A program made the position numbers and the translations under genes. A model generated the notes under the pieces. The model did no database searches, was not told the origin of the DNA, and saw only the letters and a list, made by a program, of their open reading frames with translations. From Ypsolopha sequella (Eukaryota > Arthropoda > Insecta > Lepidoptera > Ypsolophidae): a stretch of DNA of 64,000 bases. Shown here one piece after another: positions 19,132-32,506 of this stretch (positions are counted from its first letter, which is position 1; every line of letters starts with the position of its first letter). The DNA lies in assembly GCA_934047225.1 (NCBI GenBank), contig OW204009.1:15690501-15754500 (forward strand). The letters run 5' to 3'.

Positions 19132-22100
19132 AAAAATGTAGTCTTTCATTTGACCATTCGTATCATGCATCATCGACCATTTCGATACTGTAAATAAAGC
19201 GATTTTTTTTTAGGTGTAAGCTTTCCTTTTATTTTGTTGTGTCAACGGTTAAGTGGACAGGGGATCTAAAACGGCCGACTTGGGTGAATCATAAAAAGAT
19301 TTTAAAGTAGGATGGAGTCAGAGTCTTTTCACGCTTGCAAAAGAGACGGCATTAGAACGGAATCATAATATGATTCATCCAAAGCGGCCTTTTTAGAGGA
19401 CCAGGTCACGCTTGCATGAATCACTGTTATCCCATGCGGAAACATTTTTTTATTTATTTTCAATGCATGTGCTCGTAAAGGCCCACTTTTTATGCATCAA
19501 AACCGAACAAAAAGTCGGTTATTTTGCCCTAGGCCTTTTTTTTTTTTTTTAATGTATTTACAATGATTGGCTAACCTGCAGCCTTTCCTGTGTACCATAG
19601 ATGTTATACTTTTTTTTTTCACTGTTTAACGGCTCTGAATACAGTCCTTTTGAGCCGATTATAATTTAAAGTTCACAAGATTATATTTATTTTCATTTCC
19701 TCACACTATGCATTGAAAAACGTAGTATGATACACGGGCGTAAAAGCAATAAATTACTCGGTTACGTTTAAAACACTCGCTACGCTCGTGTTTTAAATCG
19801 TCCTCGTAATTTATTCCTTTTCGCCCTAGAAGCATAAACTACTATTATTGTTCCTTAATTATTACAAATCTTATCCTTAAATAAGTAACGAGACAATACA
19901 GAAATATTTCGTAAGAATTATTTGAACTTATCAAGATAGTCCGATGGTACCTATGCTATGCTAGTGTTAACTTAACACTGTACTATAGATTGAAGTAGGT
20001 ATGTGAGGAAAGACACGCATTGCGAGCGGGATGGATTGCAAAAAAATAGCAAAATGACAACTTTCTTCACTTTTTTTATTTAAAAAAAACTAAAGGTTGT
20101 TTGAAACATCTGTTCGTTTCAGAGTTTAATAAAGTTTATACAGTGCTACAAGGATCTTCTGGCGCGTGGATGACAGTGACAGGGGGGCGCAGCTGTGAAA
20201 CAACGGGTAGGATATGGCGTGCACAGAACTTATTGCTGGAAAAGCAAGCAATAAGCGTTTTTCCTTATGTCAATTTTAGTGTTAAATAAGATTCCTAGAT
20301 GGCACTGTCGTATTCTTTAGCAACAGAATCAAAGACAAAATTTGCACCGATTCCAAACAAACGAAAAACCACTTTGACATTGATTGCTACGAAACAAATT
20401 TTATTTATGGTGACATGGACAGCGCCATCTGGAGGAAAGCTAAGAACTACAGTAGAGCCACCGAGTGATGGCGCCTATGACGTTTAAATGCCTACAAAGT
20501 ATCGTAATTATTTACAAGCAAGTGTGGATTAAAAAAATGTAATACTTCATTGTTGATAGTGATGTACTACTCGTTTCGGTTATTATGTTTCGATTTGCAT
20601 GTTGCTTTATTGTGCAATAGAATTCGTATAGAAACAAAGAATTTTTTAGAAAAAGTTTCTCATTTTTTATAGGTCGTGTTTGAGGTCGCCAAGTTACGCA
20701 ATAATATTTAATTAAAAACAAAACAATGACGAAGTTAAACTAAACGAAAATAAATGATAGTAAAATAGTTTTTTCGATTTAGATATTTAAACATCTCTTG
20801 GGGGCCCCGGGGCACTACACCGCATGCCCTCCGATAGCTACGCCACTGGTTTTGGCACATTTTCCTTTTGTATCATTATGTTGAATGTTGAATGACGTGT
20901 CTAATGTTGAGTAAACTCACACTTGATTTTTATTATTAACCGAAATTTGAAATGTACCTCATCACTAAATGCAGCTGTCATAAGTGCCATCACTCAGTGG
21001 CCCTACCAAAAGAAAAAAAACAACGAGAAAAACGCTCATTGGTCAAGAACAACAATAAAAAATATGAAAAAATTAAAATACACATTGAAAAAAAAAATTA
21101 TATGACGCCAGGGTACATTTCCTATACAAACTTTTTTTTTTTAAAGTGATATTAAAAAAATGTTCATATATTTTTTTTGTTATTCTCGACCAATTGCTTG
21201 CTTTTCCAGCAAAAAGTTCTGTGCACGCCACTGCAGCAGCCACAGAATTTAAATGTTCTGAGGCAGCAGCATTAGTTCCGATTTTGACCACGACCAACCC
21301 ACGCGCCAAAAGAACCTTATTACACTGTACAGGTTTTAATACATCAATAATATGTACCTAAGGGTTTCTGCTCCAATAAGCTTAAACCTGGACATGAAAA
21401 CGTTTTTTAGAGCCATCATCTCTCAATATAGGGATGAGTTCAGAAGATTCTGTTACGATCAGAGTTGCATTATTTTTAAAACCAGGAATAGACCCTGTCT
21501 GGGTACAGTCGGTAACCCTATCTAATCGAGTACCAGCATGACACAGTCACTGTGAGAAGAAGGACAAAAAGTTACTCCTAAAAAAGCCGGCAGACCTTCG
21601 CGAAACTTGGCAGGTTGTGTACAGTCATGAAAAAAAGCGGGGTTTTTCTCAAGGCAAAATATCTCATGTAGTACCAGCATCAAACTTTATTCATTAGATA
21701 ACACTCGATAAGTATAGCCAGAAAAACATTTACTGCAGTGAAAGTTATACGTAGACGAAAAAAAACCAGCCAAGTGTGAGTTAGACTCGCGTACCTAGGG
21801 TTCCGTATTGTGGATGATAAATTTAATTTAGTCATTTTTTTGTGAATTTCTCAACTATTTTTCCTGTAATCTTTACGTAAACACACATTACTATGATTTT
21901 TTTCACATTTTTCGGTCCACCAGTTTTGTAGATAAGGGGGGGAGGGGGGACATACGTGTTTTCTGGTTTTGCAAGGATTTCTCGAAATAGATGCAATTAA
22001 ATATAGCTAAACTATATATTTTTATATATATCATGCTGGTACCTACAATAAACCTTCGGTCTATATGCTTTTCTCGTAGCCGCATGGCTTTTCTCTGTGA

Positions 22101-23440
22101 TTGACATCAAATGTCACAATATGCAGTGCGTCTGGAACCGGAATACTATAAATAGTACAAAGAATACAAGAATTTTTCTCCAAGCAAGATCCCTACAATA
22201 GCGGAATGATAAAGATGTCGTATAATATAGGTATGTGTTGCAACGGACGAAAACGTAAATAAGTTTTTTGCAAAAGTAAATGGTCCAAAACGGTAAATTT
22301 CAAGAATACATATCTTCTGGTGGGGGGAGTGGTACCCAGGGGAAGCCCCTACTCCACCGCTACCCTACTCCTCAAAGCTTGCGGCTGGATTCCAAGTAAA
22401 TCTCTACCAGCTTTTCACTGAGAATGGTTACGTCCCAAATGTGATAGGTGGTGAGTTCTATCGCTGTACTTCGACCAACAAACAGCTTGACGTGCCTTTG
22501 AACGTGGTTTTGAACCTCTGAGTTAGCATAGGTGAACTACACGGCCAAATAGCCAGTCAACTCAGACGGACTAACCTTAAATAATTATAAGATGGTTAAA
22601 CTGTGTTTGTAGAGAATTTTTAACCTCAAACTCTAGCTAAGAACTTTAAGAAAACTTTGATGTAATCATAGACTATTTCAGTTTATAGCAATGGACCCCA
22701 ATTATCAATCAGTACATCCCAAAGATGCCTGCAAACAAACGATCACTATATGCATGTGCTGATCATTTTGACAGAGGTCGTTCTGCAAATCAGAGACTAA
22801 AAATGAATGCTTCCCCAAAGCTGAATATGATGGCAAAAGGTACCACATTGCAAGAAGTATTCGCTTAAATATTATACGGTTGTATTTTCGAAACAACCTG
22901 CTGCTTTCATTTTTTATAATGTTCTTTGATGTTTTATTATGATTCTGAAATATGGTTTTATCATTGTTGTCTATAATTTAATGATGATACGATAATGCTA
23001 TTCGAGAGGTTTTCTTGAAATTCCTTATTTTTTTCTGAAGTTACTATAAAAATTTACAGCGATTGTTTTTAATGATATTATTCTTCCTTTTATACAGGAC
23101 GTGGTATTTATTTTGTTTAAAAATGTTAATATTTACTATCATCTAAATTGAAAATGTCAAATCCTGCTTTTGCGACTTACGACGACGAATGTTGCTGGTG
23201 ATCTTGTGTACATGGTGTACTTTGAAAGATTTTTGTAAAGAAAAATTAAAAGTGTCATCAGTAAATACCAAGATAAAATTGGACGGACAGATAAAACTAC
23301 CAGGAGATTTCAACTCAGTTATGAGTATTATGAGTTGATCAAAGCCATAATAAGGTCAAGGCCACAGTAAAACGTATTCTGTAAAAAAGTCAACTGACCA
23401 CCTGTAACGGCTGAAGCTGTAAAAGTGTAGGTCCCTGTGA
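19132..23440. other. Intergenic repeat-rich spacer between esterases A and B
   Basis: No gene is supported. Inverted pieces containing GGCGTGCACAGAACTT occur at about 20215-20255 and 21190-21230, the second ending GCACGCCACTG; together they look like a decayed hAT-type element of about 1 kb. Another hAT-like end (AGCTACGCCACTGG) is at about 20838. The stretch 21240-23440 shows nothing I can identify apart from the short AGGGTTCCGTA fragment near 21785. Confidence 0.4.
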
Positions 23441-23574
23441 CAGACGGACAGATAGCGGAGGCTTAGTAATAGGCACCATTCGGGCACGGAACCCTAAAAA
23501 TTTAATCGACAAAAAAAATCAATGTACTTCACATGTTTTTGTGACATTTGATTGATAAGACTGACATCATAAGA

Positions 23575-23607
23575 TATATATAACAGATACTTGTAACCTC
23601 AAGTCAT
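23575..23607 (+). promoter_or_regulatory. Core promoter of esterase B
   Basis: TATATATAA starts at 23575, and a TCATAC initiator-like sequence lies 31 nt downstream, at the usual spacing. The same arrangement is conserved before copies C and D, and the start codon is about 42 nt further on. The segment just upstream ends an AGGGTTCCGT-type repeat piece that copy C also has. Confidence 0.62.
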
Positions 23608-23647
23608 ACATACAAAGCAACAACTTGCATAAGGTTCCACGGAAATC

Positions 23648-26600
23648 ATGTACAAAACGAAATGTTTAGTGTTTATAGTACTTCATGTACTTCTAAATCC
23701 GGAACTAACAGTGGCACAAGATGTCGAATCTAAAGTGGTAACTATAAATCAAGGTCCAGTAAGAGGGTACAGATCTGCTCAATATGGCGTCTTCGAGTTC
23801 CATGGAATACCATACGCAACTGCTCCCACCGGATTCGATAAGTTTAAGGTACTTACTAAGAGATCGCATAATTAACAATTACAATTTCATATTTGAATTT
23901 ATGACTACTAAATTAAGTCCAAATTTGATAGGACATTATAATTCGGTTAGATTAAATTATTTTAAGGTGTGTTAATTGGAAAACCATTTCAAGATTTAGC
24001 TTTAATAAACCGTATTTTAGAACTTGTGGTCCAAAAAACCTCACGATGATGAATATTTTTACGAAGAAGCTACAACTTACATTTGCCTCCGTGTGACGTC
24101 ACTCGAGAAATGGCAGTTTAGAAATGTGTCCTTTGCTATCAAGATAAATTTATAATAATTTTCTTCCAACTGATTTGAGAGATGGATGACAGATGAATAG
24201 ACAGACAGAGACAGACCACTTTTATTTTTATAAGCAATCACTCATCACAGTTAGTATAATGTCTAAAATTCTCAACTGACGTCATATCGGACAATTCTTT
24301 AAAAAATTAATGGTTAATGTATATACCAAAATATTGAAATGTATGTGTTAAAATGGCGTAATTTCTCTGAAAAAAATTAAAAGTTTATATATTTTAGAAT
24401 TTAAGCTATTGGAATTGCAAAAGCACAAAATGCTCAAAAAAGTAAAATTACAAAATTGCCTCTAAGGAAAAAAAAATAAAGAAGGTACCTCTTCCTTTCA
24501 CAGAGTTTCTATTTGTACTAAGGATGCGTTCTTAAACATCCGGGTAAATGTAAAATTTTTCACATTTCTGACAAACCTTGTTTTCATAGACTTCGAGCTG
24601 TTCGTTTTCACTCTGGTAGTTTTGGAACGGGTTCAGTTAGTTTTTACCTTTACTTCGTCGTTTAGGAACGCTACCTAAATATGGCGCAACTTACAAAGCT
24701 AAAAATTTTGTTTATAATGGTGTCGATTCGGTGTAGCACGACCGAACTTATCTGACAAGACTAACCTTATTTTAAGCGTCCCGTTTGTCCTTTCGATACA
24801 TAAAGAAAAAGACAGAACGCTTAAATTAAGTTTAGTCCTGTCAAATAAGTTAAATCTTGTTACACGGAATCAACATTTATTCAGGATGTTAAGATGAAGT
24901 TGCGGAAACCAAAAACTGGCGATAGTAACCGTCCATACGAACAACCTTTCGTAAAAAAACATTGAGAATTTGATAAAAAAACGTTGTTTCGTACATTTTG
25001 GTCGGATAGCTATGTAACTTTTTATGGAACAGCTGATTTTTGTTTCGCAATTCGAGGCTTGGCTCCATAGTAAAAGTTTTTCGCGTGGACGAGTACTATT
25101 GACAGTTTCCGGCCTCCGCAACTCCATCTTAACACCCAATATAACTTAGCCCAGCCTAGCGATTTAAAAAAGTTAACTATTATATAGATAATATTTAAAA
25201 ATTTCTTATCAAAAACTACACTGGTGGACATAAAAATCGACTCAAGCATTGTTGTTCTACATTTAAGGAAATAACCCAATCATACAAACATAAACATATG
25301 AAATATATAACATATCATTTTAAAGGTATAGGCCTCCACCTTTGATTAAATGCATTTTTGTCTTAAAGTATTTGCGATACAGGCTGTAATTTTTTTTTAA
25401 GTGATGAATTAATAAATATTGAAATAATCAAATAGCGAAAAATTAAAAAAAAAACCTTCTTTTACAAAATCATTCATTTATTCAATAATTAAGTTTAACA
25501 TTAGTACTTCGTATTCCCCCCCTCTGGCCCTTATAACTGCTTGCAGCCGGTTCTTCATTGACCTAATAAGTTTTTAATTAATTAAATGAATTTCACGTCC
25601 TGTATAGCGAATACTTTTAAACCAAAATGCATTTATTCAAAGGTGGAGGCCTATACTTTTAAAATGATATATATTTCATATGTTTATGTTTGTATGATTG
25701 GGTTATTCCCTTGAATGTAGGACAACAATGTTTGAGTCGATTTTTATGTCCACCGGTGTAGATTTTTTCAAATCACGGGTTCCTCTGTTGTCGTAAGGGC
25801 TCAGAGCGCGCTGTTTTAAACGAAAAAGAAACGTAAAATAGTTGAGTTCTGATTGATGCAAAATGAGGTGCTCAAACTGTCTTGATACTCTTAAGGGTGC
25901 TCAAACTAAAACCAGTGAAATCCACAAAATATCATAGAAAATCATGTAAATATCAGGTCTTGCTTCTTAGCAAGACTAATAGAATGGGCAGAGGTAGACA
26001 TGTATTTCTATATGTAACCTATTAGTATGTACTATATAGGATGGGATTTGGTCGGCCGCCTGGATTCGTGCTGGGGGGGCACGGTTGGTGATCATTGAAC
26101 CTTGTTCCTGGTCATTGGCCGGGTCTCCAGTATGGGTTCGGGCGGTTGATTGGATTTCACCTTGTATAATTATAGATTTTACCTATTATTTTAACCGTAT
26201 AAATATTGCTACATAAATTAAATAAACCCTTAATTTATCATTTTATTACATATATTTATATAAGATTAAATTTGGCTTTTAAAAAGTGTATCATGTATAC
26301 CTACTTTACAAAATAAACAATTTGAATTTGAAGTCTTTCATAATAGTTTTTATTGAACGAAAAATACTTTTTATAGAGTAACTGCCCAGAAGAAACAGTT
26401 TTCCATGATACTTCATGGATTTCCCTGATTTTTGTTTGAGCGCCTTTAACGGGACACCTGACGCTGGAACATCAACAACACCAGGTTTTCAAGGAATCAT
26501 TGGAAGAAACTAGGTCTCTCCTCATATTGAAGAAAATATTTCTGATTTATCGATCTTTAATCTAGGGATTCCGCCTAGAGAACAATGTTTTAAGATTTAT

Positions 26601-29600
26601 ACTTTTGTCAAAAAAAAAATGTTTTCCACCCTCTTTTTTTTTGGTTTTCAAACGTTCGTTTCAAAGACGTGGTTAAGAGATCAACTTGTTTTTTTTTTTA
26701 TAAAATTGGCAATAGAAATATGAAGGGATGTTACTTTAATGCAATATTTTTTTCTCTACAAAATATTTCAGTATTAGCTAAAAACACCAATTTGTTGTTT
26801 CGCTGCATGATCACTAGTATTACGCCTCCAAGAACAAGAGGCCAAAGAGCCAACATATAATCACCTCTATGAAAAGTCAATAAGGTCTGCCATTAGACTT
26901 ATTGTGCTGGACGGGTAATAAAAAAAGTTGCTAGGGTATGCCATCCAAATTCAAATTCAAATAGTTTATTTTGCAAAGCAGGTATAGATATATACACTTT
27001 TTACACGTCAAATTTAATCTAATAAAGAAAATATATGTAATAAAATAATAAATGTACATGAACTAAATTAAAGGTTTATTTAATTTATCTCTTTCTATCT
27101 ATTATCCTCTTAACTATTTCCATGGTCTATTCGATTATCATCAACTAGCGGACGATCGCTCGCGTGGATCCCGTTTCTCCCGATCCCGTGGGAATTTCCT
27201 AAAACCCCTTCTTAGCGGATGTCTACTTCATTGAAGAAACCTACACTCCAAATTTCATGTTCTCAAAACAGCCATTTGGTCTGGGCGTTGATAAATCAGT
27301 CAGTCAGTATATACGTTTATGTATAAGATATTTATGAGAAAGAATATTGTATTGTCGTGCAACGTCTCCAAAGCCCACAAATATTGCCAACCTCTGATAT
27401 ATAATAAAGTCAACCCCTGATTCTTGCTCTCTCTCTAACTAGGATGAACTTCGTAATGCACAATTTCTGAGGTCACGGGGCCACGCGTAAAAATACATTT
27501 ATCTTGTAGGTTTTCTTTCTATTATTTTAAAACTAATCCTTTAATAAAACAGTAATAGGAATGACTTTATTAAGTGGTATTTACCGATCGAAATCTTGGA
27601 GTACTGAAAAAATTTATTGAAGTTTTAATTTTCATTTTACACATAATACCAAACAACTTTTTTTAATTCTACTCCGGTAAGACTTTTTTTAATATTCTTA
27701 ACTATTTACTGTATTTTTTAAGGAATCAGGATTTTATTTTGATATTTCCATTACGAAAAATTGGATTTGTTCCGGAGAGACGAAGAGAGTCAGGACCTAA
27801 AAACGCCTTAAAGAGAACTGTTTTTGTTGTAGGCCCCATTATCTGGACCAGTGTGGACAGAAACGTTTGAAGCTAATGTTACCAATATAATGTGTCCCCA
27901 ACCGGTCGCTGCTTCCACGACCCACATGGATATAAAGGAAGATTGTTTGATGGCTAATGTCTACGTCCCAGATACAGAAGAAACAAACTTATCTGTAGTA
28001 GTAATTGTCCATGGAGGTGCATATCGAATGGGTTCGGGCGATAATTTTTCCCCAAAAGCTATAGTGGCAGAAGGCAATTATATTGCCGTCACTTTTAACT
28101 ATAGAGTTGGTATCCACGGGTTTTTGTGCTTGGGGACAGAAGATATACCTGGTAATGCAGGAATGAAGGATCAAGTGGCTGCTCTGCGTTGGGTTAAAGA
28201 AAACATTGCCAGCTTCGGCGGCAACTCCGATGACATCACATTAACAGGTTACAGTTCTGGATCTTCATCTGCTGATTTACTTATGCTTTCAGAAATGACA
28301 CATGGCCTGGTTAATAAGGTTGTTTTAGAGAGTGGCGCTGCAGTAGCAGGATGGAGTGTGCAACCAGATCCAACAGAGATCGCATTAAAGTTCGCTAGAA
28401 CCTACTTACAATTCGAAACCGATGACGTCCATACTTTGAATGATTTATATAAAACGAAACCTCTTGAGGATTTGCTCTTTAGTTATGGTCATGAAAAAGA
28501 TTCCGATTTAATTTTTGTTCCTTGCATCGAGCGAGACACTGGAACTGACGTAGAAGTATTTCTTAAAGATGCACCTATTGATATTATAAGAAACGGCAAC
28601 TACAACCAATTGCCGATGCTAATTGGTTTTACTGAAATGGAAGGTATGGAGAGACTAGATATATTTGAGGAATGGAAAGATCCAATGAATGAACAGTTTG
28701 CAGACTTCTTACCAGCAGATTTGAGTTTTGAAAGTGTGCAACAAAAATTGGAAGTAGCACAAAGGGTCAAAAGATTCTACTTCGGCGATGAACTAGTAAG
28801 CAATGAAACGATGGGGAATTACATAGATTATTTTGGCGATGTGATATTTGCTTACCCTACGATGTGGTCTGTAAGGCTGCAAGTACAAGCGGGCAATACT
28901 GATATCTACTTGTATAAATACTCGTTTGTTGACGATATGCTTCAGTCCGCAAATCTCTACAATTATCGTGGTGCCGCACATGTCGCCCAGACAAGAGCAC
29001 TTAATGACGTCGGGGATGTAAGCTTTTACTCTGAGGAATACAGAAATATGATACAACTAATAAGAAAATTGTGGATTAATTTTTATAAAACTGGGTGAGT
29101 ATTTTATCATCACTTAAATCAAGTATCTAAAAACACTTAGTTTCAGGTATTTTGTGTTTTCCATGAGGATAAGTCCTCTGCAATTTGAAACACCTATTTT
29201 AACTTGGAGTTGTTTTTAGACGTTACACAAATACAAAATTATAATATACATATTTAACGTACTTTTAAAGTTTATTATAAAACTTGAGAATTGACGCTTA
29301 ATTTGGGTAGAACAAATAAGTTTAAATGTAATTTTATCAAGTTTCAAACCACTTGAAATCACGCAGAGAATAGTAGATTACAGTAGATTATTCACTCTAC
29401 CTTCAGAGTACAGTCTTTAGTTATTCTGTAATTAATTATTACATACATATACAGGTAGGCAGAGACTACAGATTTCCATCTACTACGATCCTAGTACACC
29501 TTTTTTGCCTCTTTCAAATCCATCAATCTAGTCATACAAGCTCTTCTGCTCCGTTTATTGTAGACGACAATACCAGCCGCACTACCAGTTCCGGGTACTT

Positions 29601-30171
29601 TCGACATTGCCCTTCTTCAGTATTAATTGTTACTGGTACTCTACCCGTGTAAACTTGTCGTTTGGCATAGTCTTTATCTTGTGATTTTAATTTTTTTCCA
29701 TTTCTTTTTGTCGTAATAATTCTACACGGCATTTAAAATTAATGATTTTCAAATTGATTCCCATGGACGGACGAGCTCCCACAAAATAATAGCTATCATA
29801 CTATGCGGTTCAAATAAGAATAGGTAGGATTTTGCTGTTGCTATCTCTTGAGCCATCGCTAGACTGAGCGATATGGCTAGCTAGGGAATTTATCTGCGGG
29901 TCTGATCTTATCATTATACGAACCACACTGTACGTCAATCAATTTATCAACATAATTGAGCTGCTTTATTTTTGTTTTCAGGAAGCCAGTGACAGAACCT
30001 ACAGCCGAATTCCCTCAGGGCTGGCCTGCTTCTTCAGCTAATGGCTCACCATACATGAGTTTAGATAATCCAACTACATTGGAAGGTATTTTGTTAGAAA
30101 ATCATGCCAAATTTTGGGACGAGATCTATGAGCAATACCATCGCAAGCCGATTCCACCACGATCGCTTTGA
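23648..30171 (+). CDS. Secreted carboxylesterase, copy B
   Basis: Exons 23648-23848, 27833-29094 and 29982-30171 join in phase (0, then 2) to 550 residues. Exon 1 gives a signal peptide (VFIVLHVLLNPELTVAQ) and the family start VRGYRSAQYGVFEFHGIPYA. The catalytic exon has HGGAY, GYSSG (serine near residue 208), GFTEMEG (acid near 337) and GAAHVAQ (histidine near 450), so the carboxyl/cholinesterase triad is complete. The ATG is chosen because it directly precedes the signal peptide and follows a TATA/initiator pair. The natural substrate cannot be told; relatives of this kind in moths include antennal and integument esterases. Introns 1 and 2 hold mobile elements, including a Tc1-like MITE. 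Confidence 0.9.
24883..25138. repeat. Foldback element in intron 1 of esterase B
   Basis: The arms around GTTAAGATGAAGTTGCGGA (24883 on) and its complement (to 25138) are imperfect. The core shares TTGGCTCCATAGTAAAAG with elements at 35222-35455 and 39493-39754. Confidence 0.62.
25219..25758. mobile_element. Non-autonomous Tc1/mariner-like element
   Basis: Inverted ends of about 140 bp begin CACTGGTGGACATAAAAATC on the left and match the complement on the right. TA flanks each side (25217-25218 and 25759-25760). A transposase tail survives inside on the minus strand. It lies in intron 1 of copy B. Confidence 0.85.
25501..25570 (-). pseudogene. C-terminal remnant of a Tc1-like transposase
   Basis: The minus strand reads LIRSMKNRLQAVIRARGG, then NTKY and a stop. 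This matches the usual end of Tc1-family transposases (SMPRRLQAVI...GG.TKY). The rest of the transposase gene is deleted. Confidence 0.75.
26262..27022. repeat. Two inverted LINE-tail copies
   Basis: 26262-26330 (plus) and 26946-27022 (minus) both carry an AAATAAACAATTTGAATTTG-like tail, which looks like 3' ends of a non-LTR element inserted in opposite directions in intron 1 of copy B. Between them, 26800-26930 is also found inverted at about 30780-30900 (ACCCGTCCAGCAC motif). Confidence 0.5.
27148..27310. repeat. Interspersed repeat with ACTAGCGGACG start
   Basis: It starts ACTAGCGGACG, has a CGCGTGGATCCC segment, and ends near AATCAGTCAGTCAG. I recall this as a very common dispersed repeat in Lepidoptera; its class is uncertain. 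Confidence 0.45.
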
Positions 30172-31055
30172 ATTACTTTAACAACAGCTGTCCAGAACAA
30201 AATTGTTATGATTTTTGTTTGGTTATTAATAAAGTACTGTTAAAACTTTGCCTCCTTATTTCAAGGGTTTTTGTTTAAATATGCTGAGTCAACTACTTAC
30301 CTGATCAATGTTAAACTCAAAGTCAAAGACATGTTTTATCAGACCTTTATCTTTCCGTTATCAAGACAGTTACATTTCACCCGATACAATACTGTTGAGG
30401 CCAGTTAGTGAGCTCTCCTGGACGGGTAAGTGGAAAGCCTGCGAGCTCGGACTTTTATATGCGAGTCCAGGAGGGCTACTTAATGGTCGGAGCATGTAAA
30501 GTGCTTTTCTCAAAAATAAAACCAGACATTTTTCAGATATATTGTTCCGGAGCTGTTGTTGGCCAATTAAAGTTTGTCAAAAACCCTGTCAGTTTTAAAT
30601 TTTTTAAATGAAGTCTACAGCTGTCGTAGGGTTTGACATATGTAATAGGCCTGACAAATTTCTTTTGCATCGTAAATTTGCAATCACTATCAGTGGAATT
30701 TCCCGAAAAGATTGTTCCGTATCGAAGTAAGAAGTGTACATAACCCTCATATGCCATTAAGAGTATGGATTACATTAGCAGCTCTTTTTATTACCCGTCC
30801 AGCACGATAAGTCTAATGGCAAAAACTTAACTTGCTTTCGATAGAGGCGATTATATGTTGGCTCACTGGCCTCTTTTTCTTGGACGCGTACTACTAATAA
30901 TCACTGATAATATCATATCATAAATCAAATCAATACTAATAATCACGCAGCAAAACAATAAAATGCAGTGTTTTTAGCTAACACTGAAATATTTTGTAGG
31001 CAAAAAAATATTAAACTTATGTAGATTGACATCATATTTCTATTACCTATTTTTA
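30172..31055. other. 3' flank of esterase B
   Basis: It contains AATAAA at 30228-30233, then sequence similar to the 3' flanks of copies A, C and D, then the inverted copy (30780-30900) of a repeat also found at 26800-26930. No gene is seen. Confidence 0.5.
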
Positions 31056-31885
31056 ACCGACTTCAAAAAAGGAGGCGGTTCTCAATTCGACTGTAGCTTT
31101 TTTTTTTTTTTGGCGTTGTTACTCCATAACTCCGTCATTTCTGAACCGATTTGAATAATTTTTTTTTTGTTTGGAAGAGTTTAATTTCAGGTAGGTCTTA
31201 TTTTGGGTTTGGTCATGATCTGATGAAGGTCTTCAGAGATAGGCAGTGGAACTCCTCAGAAAATAAAAGCATACCTCTCGAAATTGAGGTAATCGCTTTG
31301 TACCTGGGTGCTGATTACAAGTAATAACTTGAAAATCGACATTCTTCCACCTGACCTTCAATCCTGGCTTCATCACCATATTCACCATAGAACTCCTCAA
31401 CGGATCAGAGTACATAACTCGAGATTGCGGCAATCACTGCGTTAGGGTGCTGATTCAAGGGTATTACTTGGAGATAATCAGAATACCCACCTGACCTTCG
31501 ATCCTGGCTTCATCACCATAGAACTCCTCAACGGATGACAGGACATAACTTTGGATTGCGGCAACCAGTTTGTGTTAGGGTGCTCATTGCAGGGCATTGC
31601 TGAAAATTGCCAGTGTACCCACCTGACCTTCGATCTTGGCTTCATCACTGTAGAACTCTTCAACGGATGACAGCACATAACTCGAGATTGCGGTAATCAT
31701 GTTGTGTTAGGGTGCTGATAGCAGGAAGCTACTCAAAGATAGCTACTTATACTCACTTGAACTTCGTTTCATATTAACACCACGTTTGCAAGAACTAAGT
31801 ATACCTCACAATTTAACCCAGCAACACTAAAAAATGTGAAATAAAATAAACTTTTAACAAAAAAATAGTAACCGACTTCAATAGT
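31056..31885. repeat. Repeat bounded by AACCGACTTC with an internal tandem array
   Basis: AACCGACTTCAAAAAAGGAGG at the left and AACCGACTTCAATAG at the right bound the block. Inside, about four imperfect units of roughly 130 bp (31240-31740) share CACCTGACCTTCGATC and ATAACTCGAGATTGCGG. I know the AACCGACTTC start as a common lepidopteran repeat. No coding content. Confidence 0.6.
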
Positions 31886-31893
31886 AACAGCAG

Positions 31894-32153
31894 TCATTCA
31901 CTAAAAAGTTAATAATAATTCTATAAAGACCGATGGTACCGAAGCAATACTTTTGCCGACTTCTTTCTTCCTGAAACATTATGTTATCTAGAAGTAGGCG
32001 TATTTCCTACGATATAGCAACATAAAAACCAATATAAGACCGCCGACTTCTAGATACTCGTAACATAACGTTTCAGGAAGAAAGAAGTCGGCAAAAGTGT
32101 TGCTTCGGTACCATCGGTCTTTATAGAATTATTATTAACTTTTTAGTGAATGA
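31894..32153. mobile_element. 260-bp foldback MITE
   Basis: The left arm begins TCATTCACTAAAAAGTTAAT, and the complement ends the element at 32153. The arms are about 95 bp and highly similar, with a short AT-rich centre. No coding content. Confidence 0.72.
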
Positions 32154-32261
32154 CATTGGTTAAAAGTACGTTGATTTAATAAAATAAAGATGATATTTAA
32201 AGTAAAATAAAGACTAGATACATACACAATAATAATAAATTAAATGTGAAATATTATTTAG

Positions 32262-32506
32262 AGTGCATTACAAACTAAAAAATATCAATCAGAAACAAAT
32301 CCAAAGACAAGAATTTGAAAAAATTCCCCGGACCAGGATTCGAACCTGCGACCTCTTGTTATCAAGACAAGCGCGCTACCAATTGCGCCACCGAGGTTCC
32401 TACTTAGACCGGCGAATTCTTCCAACATCCTGGCCCGGGGAATTTTTTCAAATTCTTGTCTTTGGATTTGTTTCTGATTGATATTTTCTAGTTTGTAATG
32501 CACTGT
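32262..32506. repeat. Palindromic element enclosing a tRNA-like sequence
   Basis: Arms of about 62 bp (TGCATTACAAACTA... and complement) flank a centre with tRNA A-box and B-box motifs. A related arm fragment occurs at about 47022-47075. Confidence 0.65.
32326..32396 (-). tRNA. tRNA-like sequence, probably a pseudogene or SINE head
   Basis: On the minus strand the sequence folds as a cloverleaf. The acceptor arms are CCTCGGT and TCCGGGG, the D-arm is around AATTGGTAGCG, and the anticodon stem CTTGT/ACAAG closes the loop CTTGATA. The T-arm is GCAGGTTCGAATCC. By position the anticodon would be TGA (serine), but there is no long variable arm, position 37 is not a purine, and two stem pairs mismatch. 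So it is unlikely to be a working tRNA. The RNA polymerase III boxes are intact. Confidence 0.45.
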
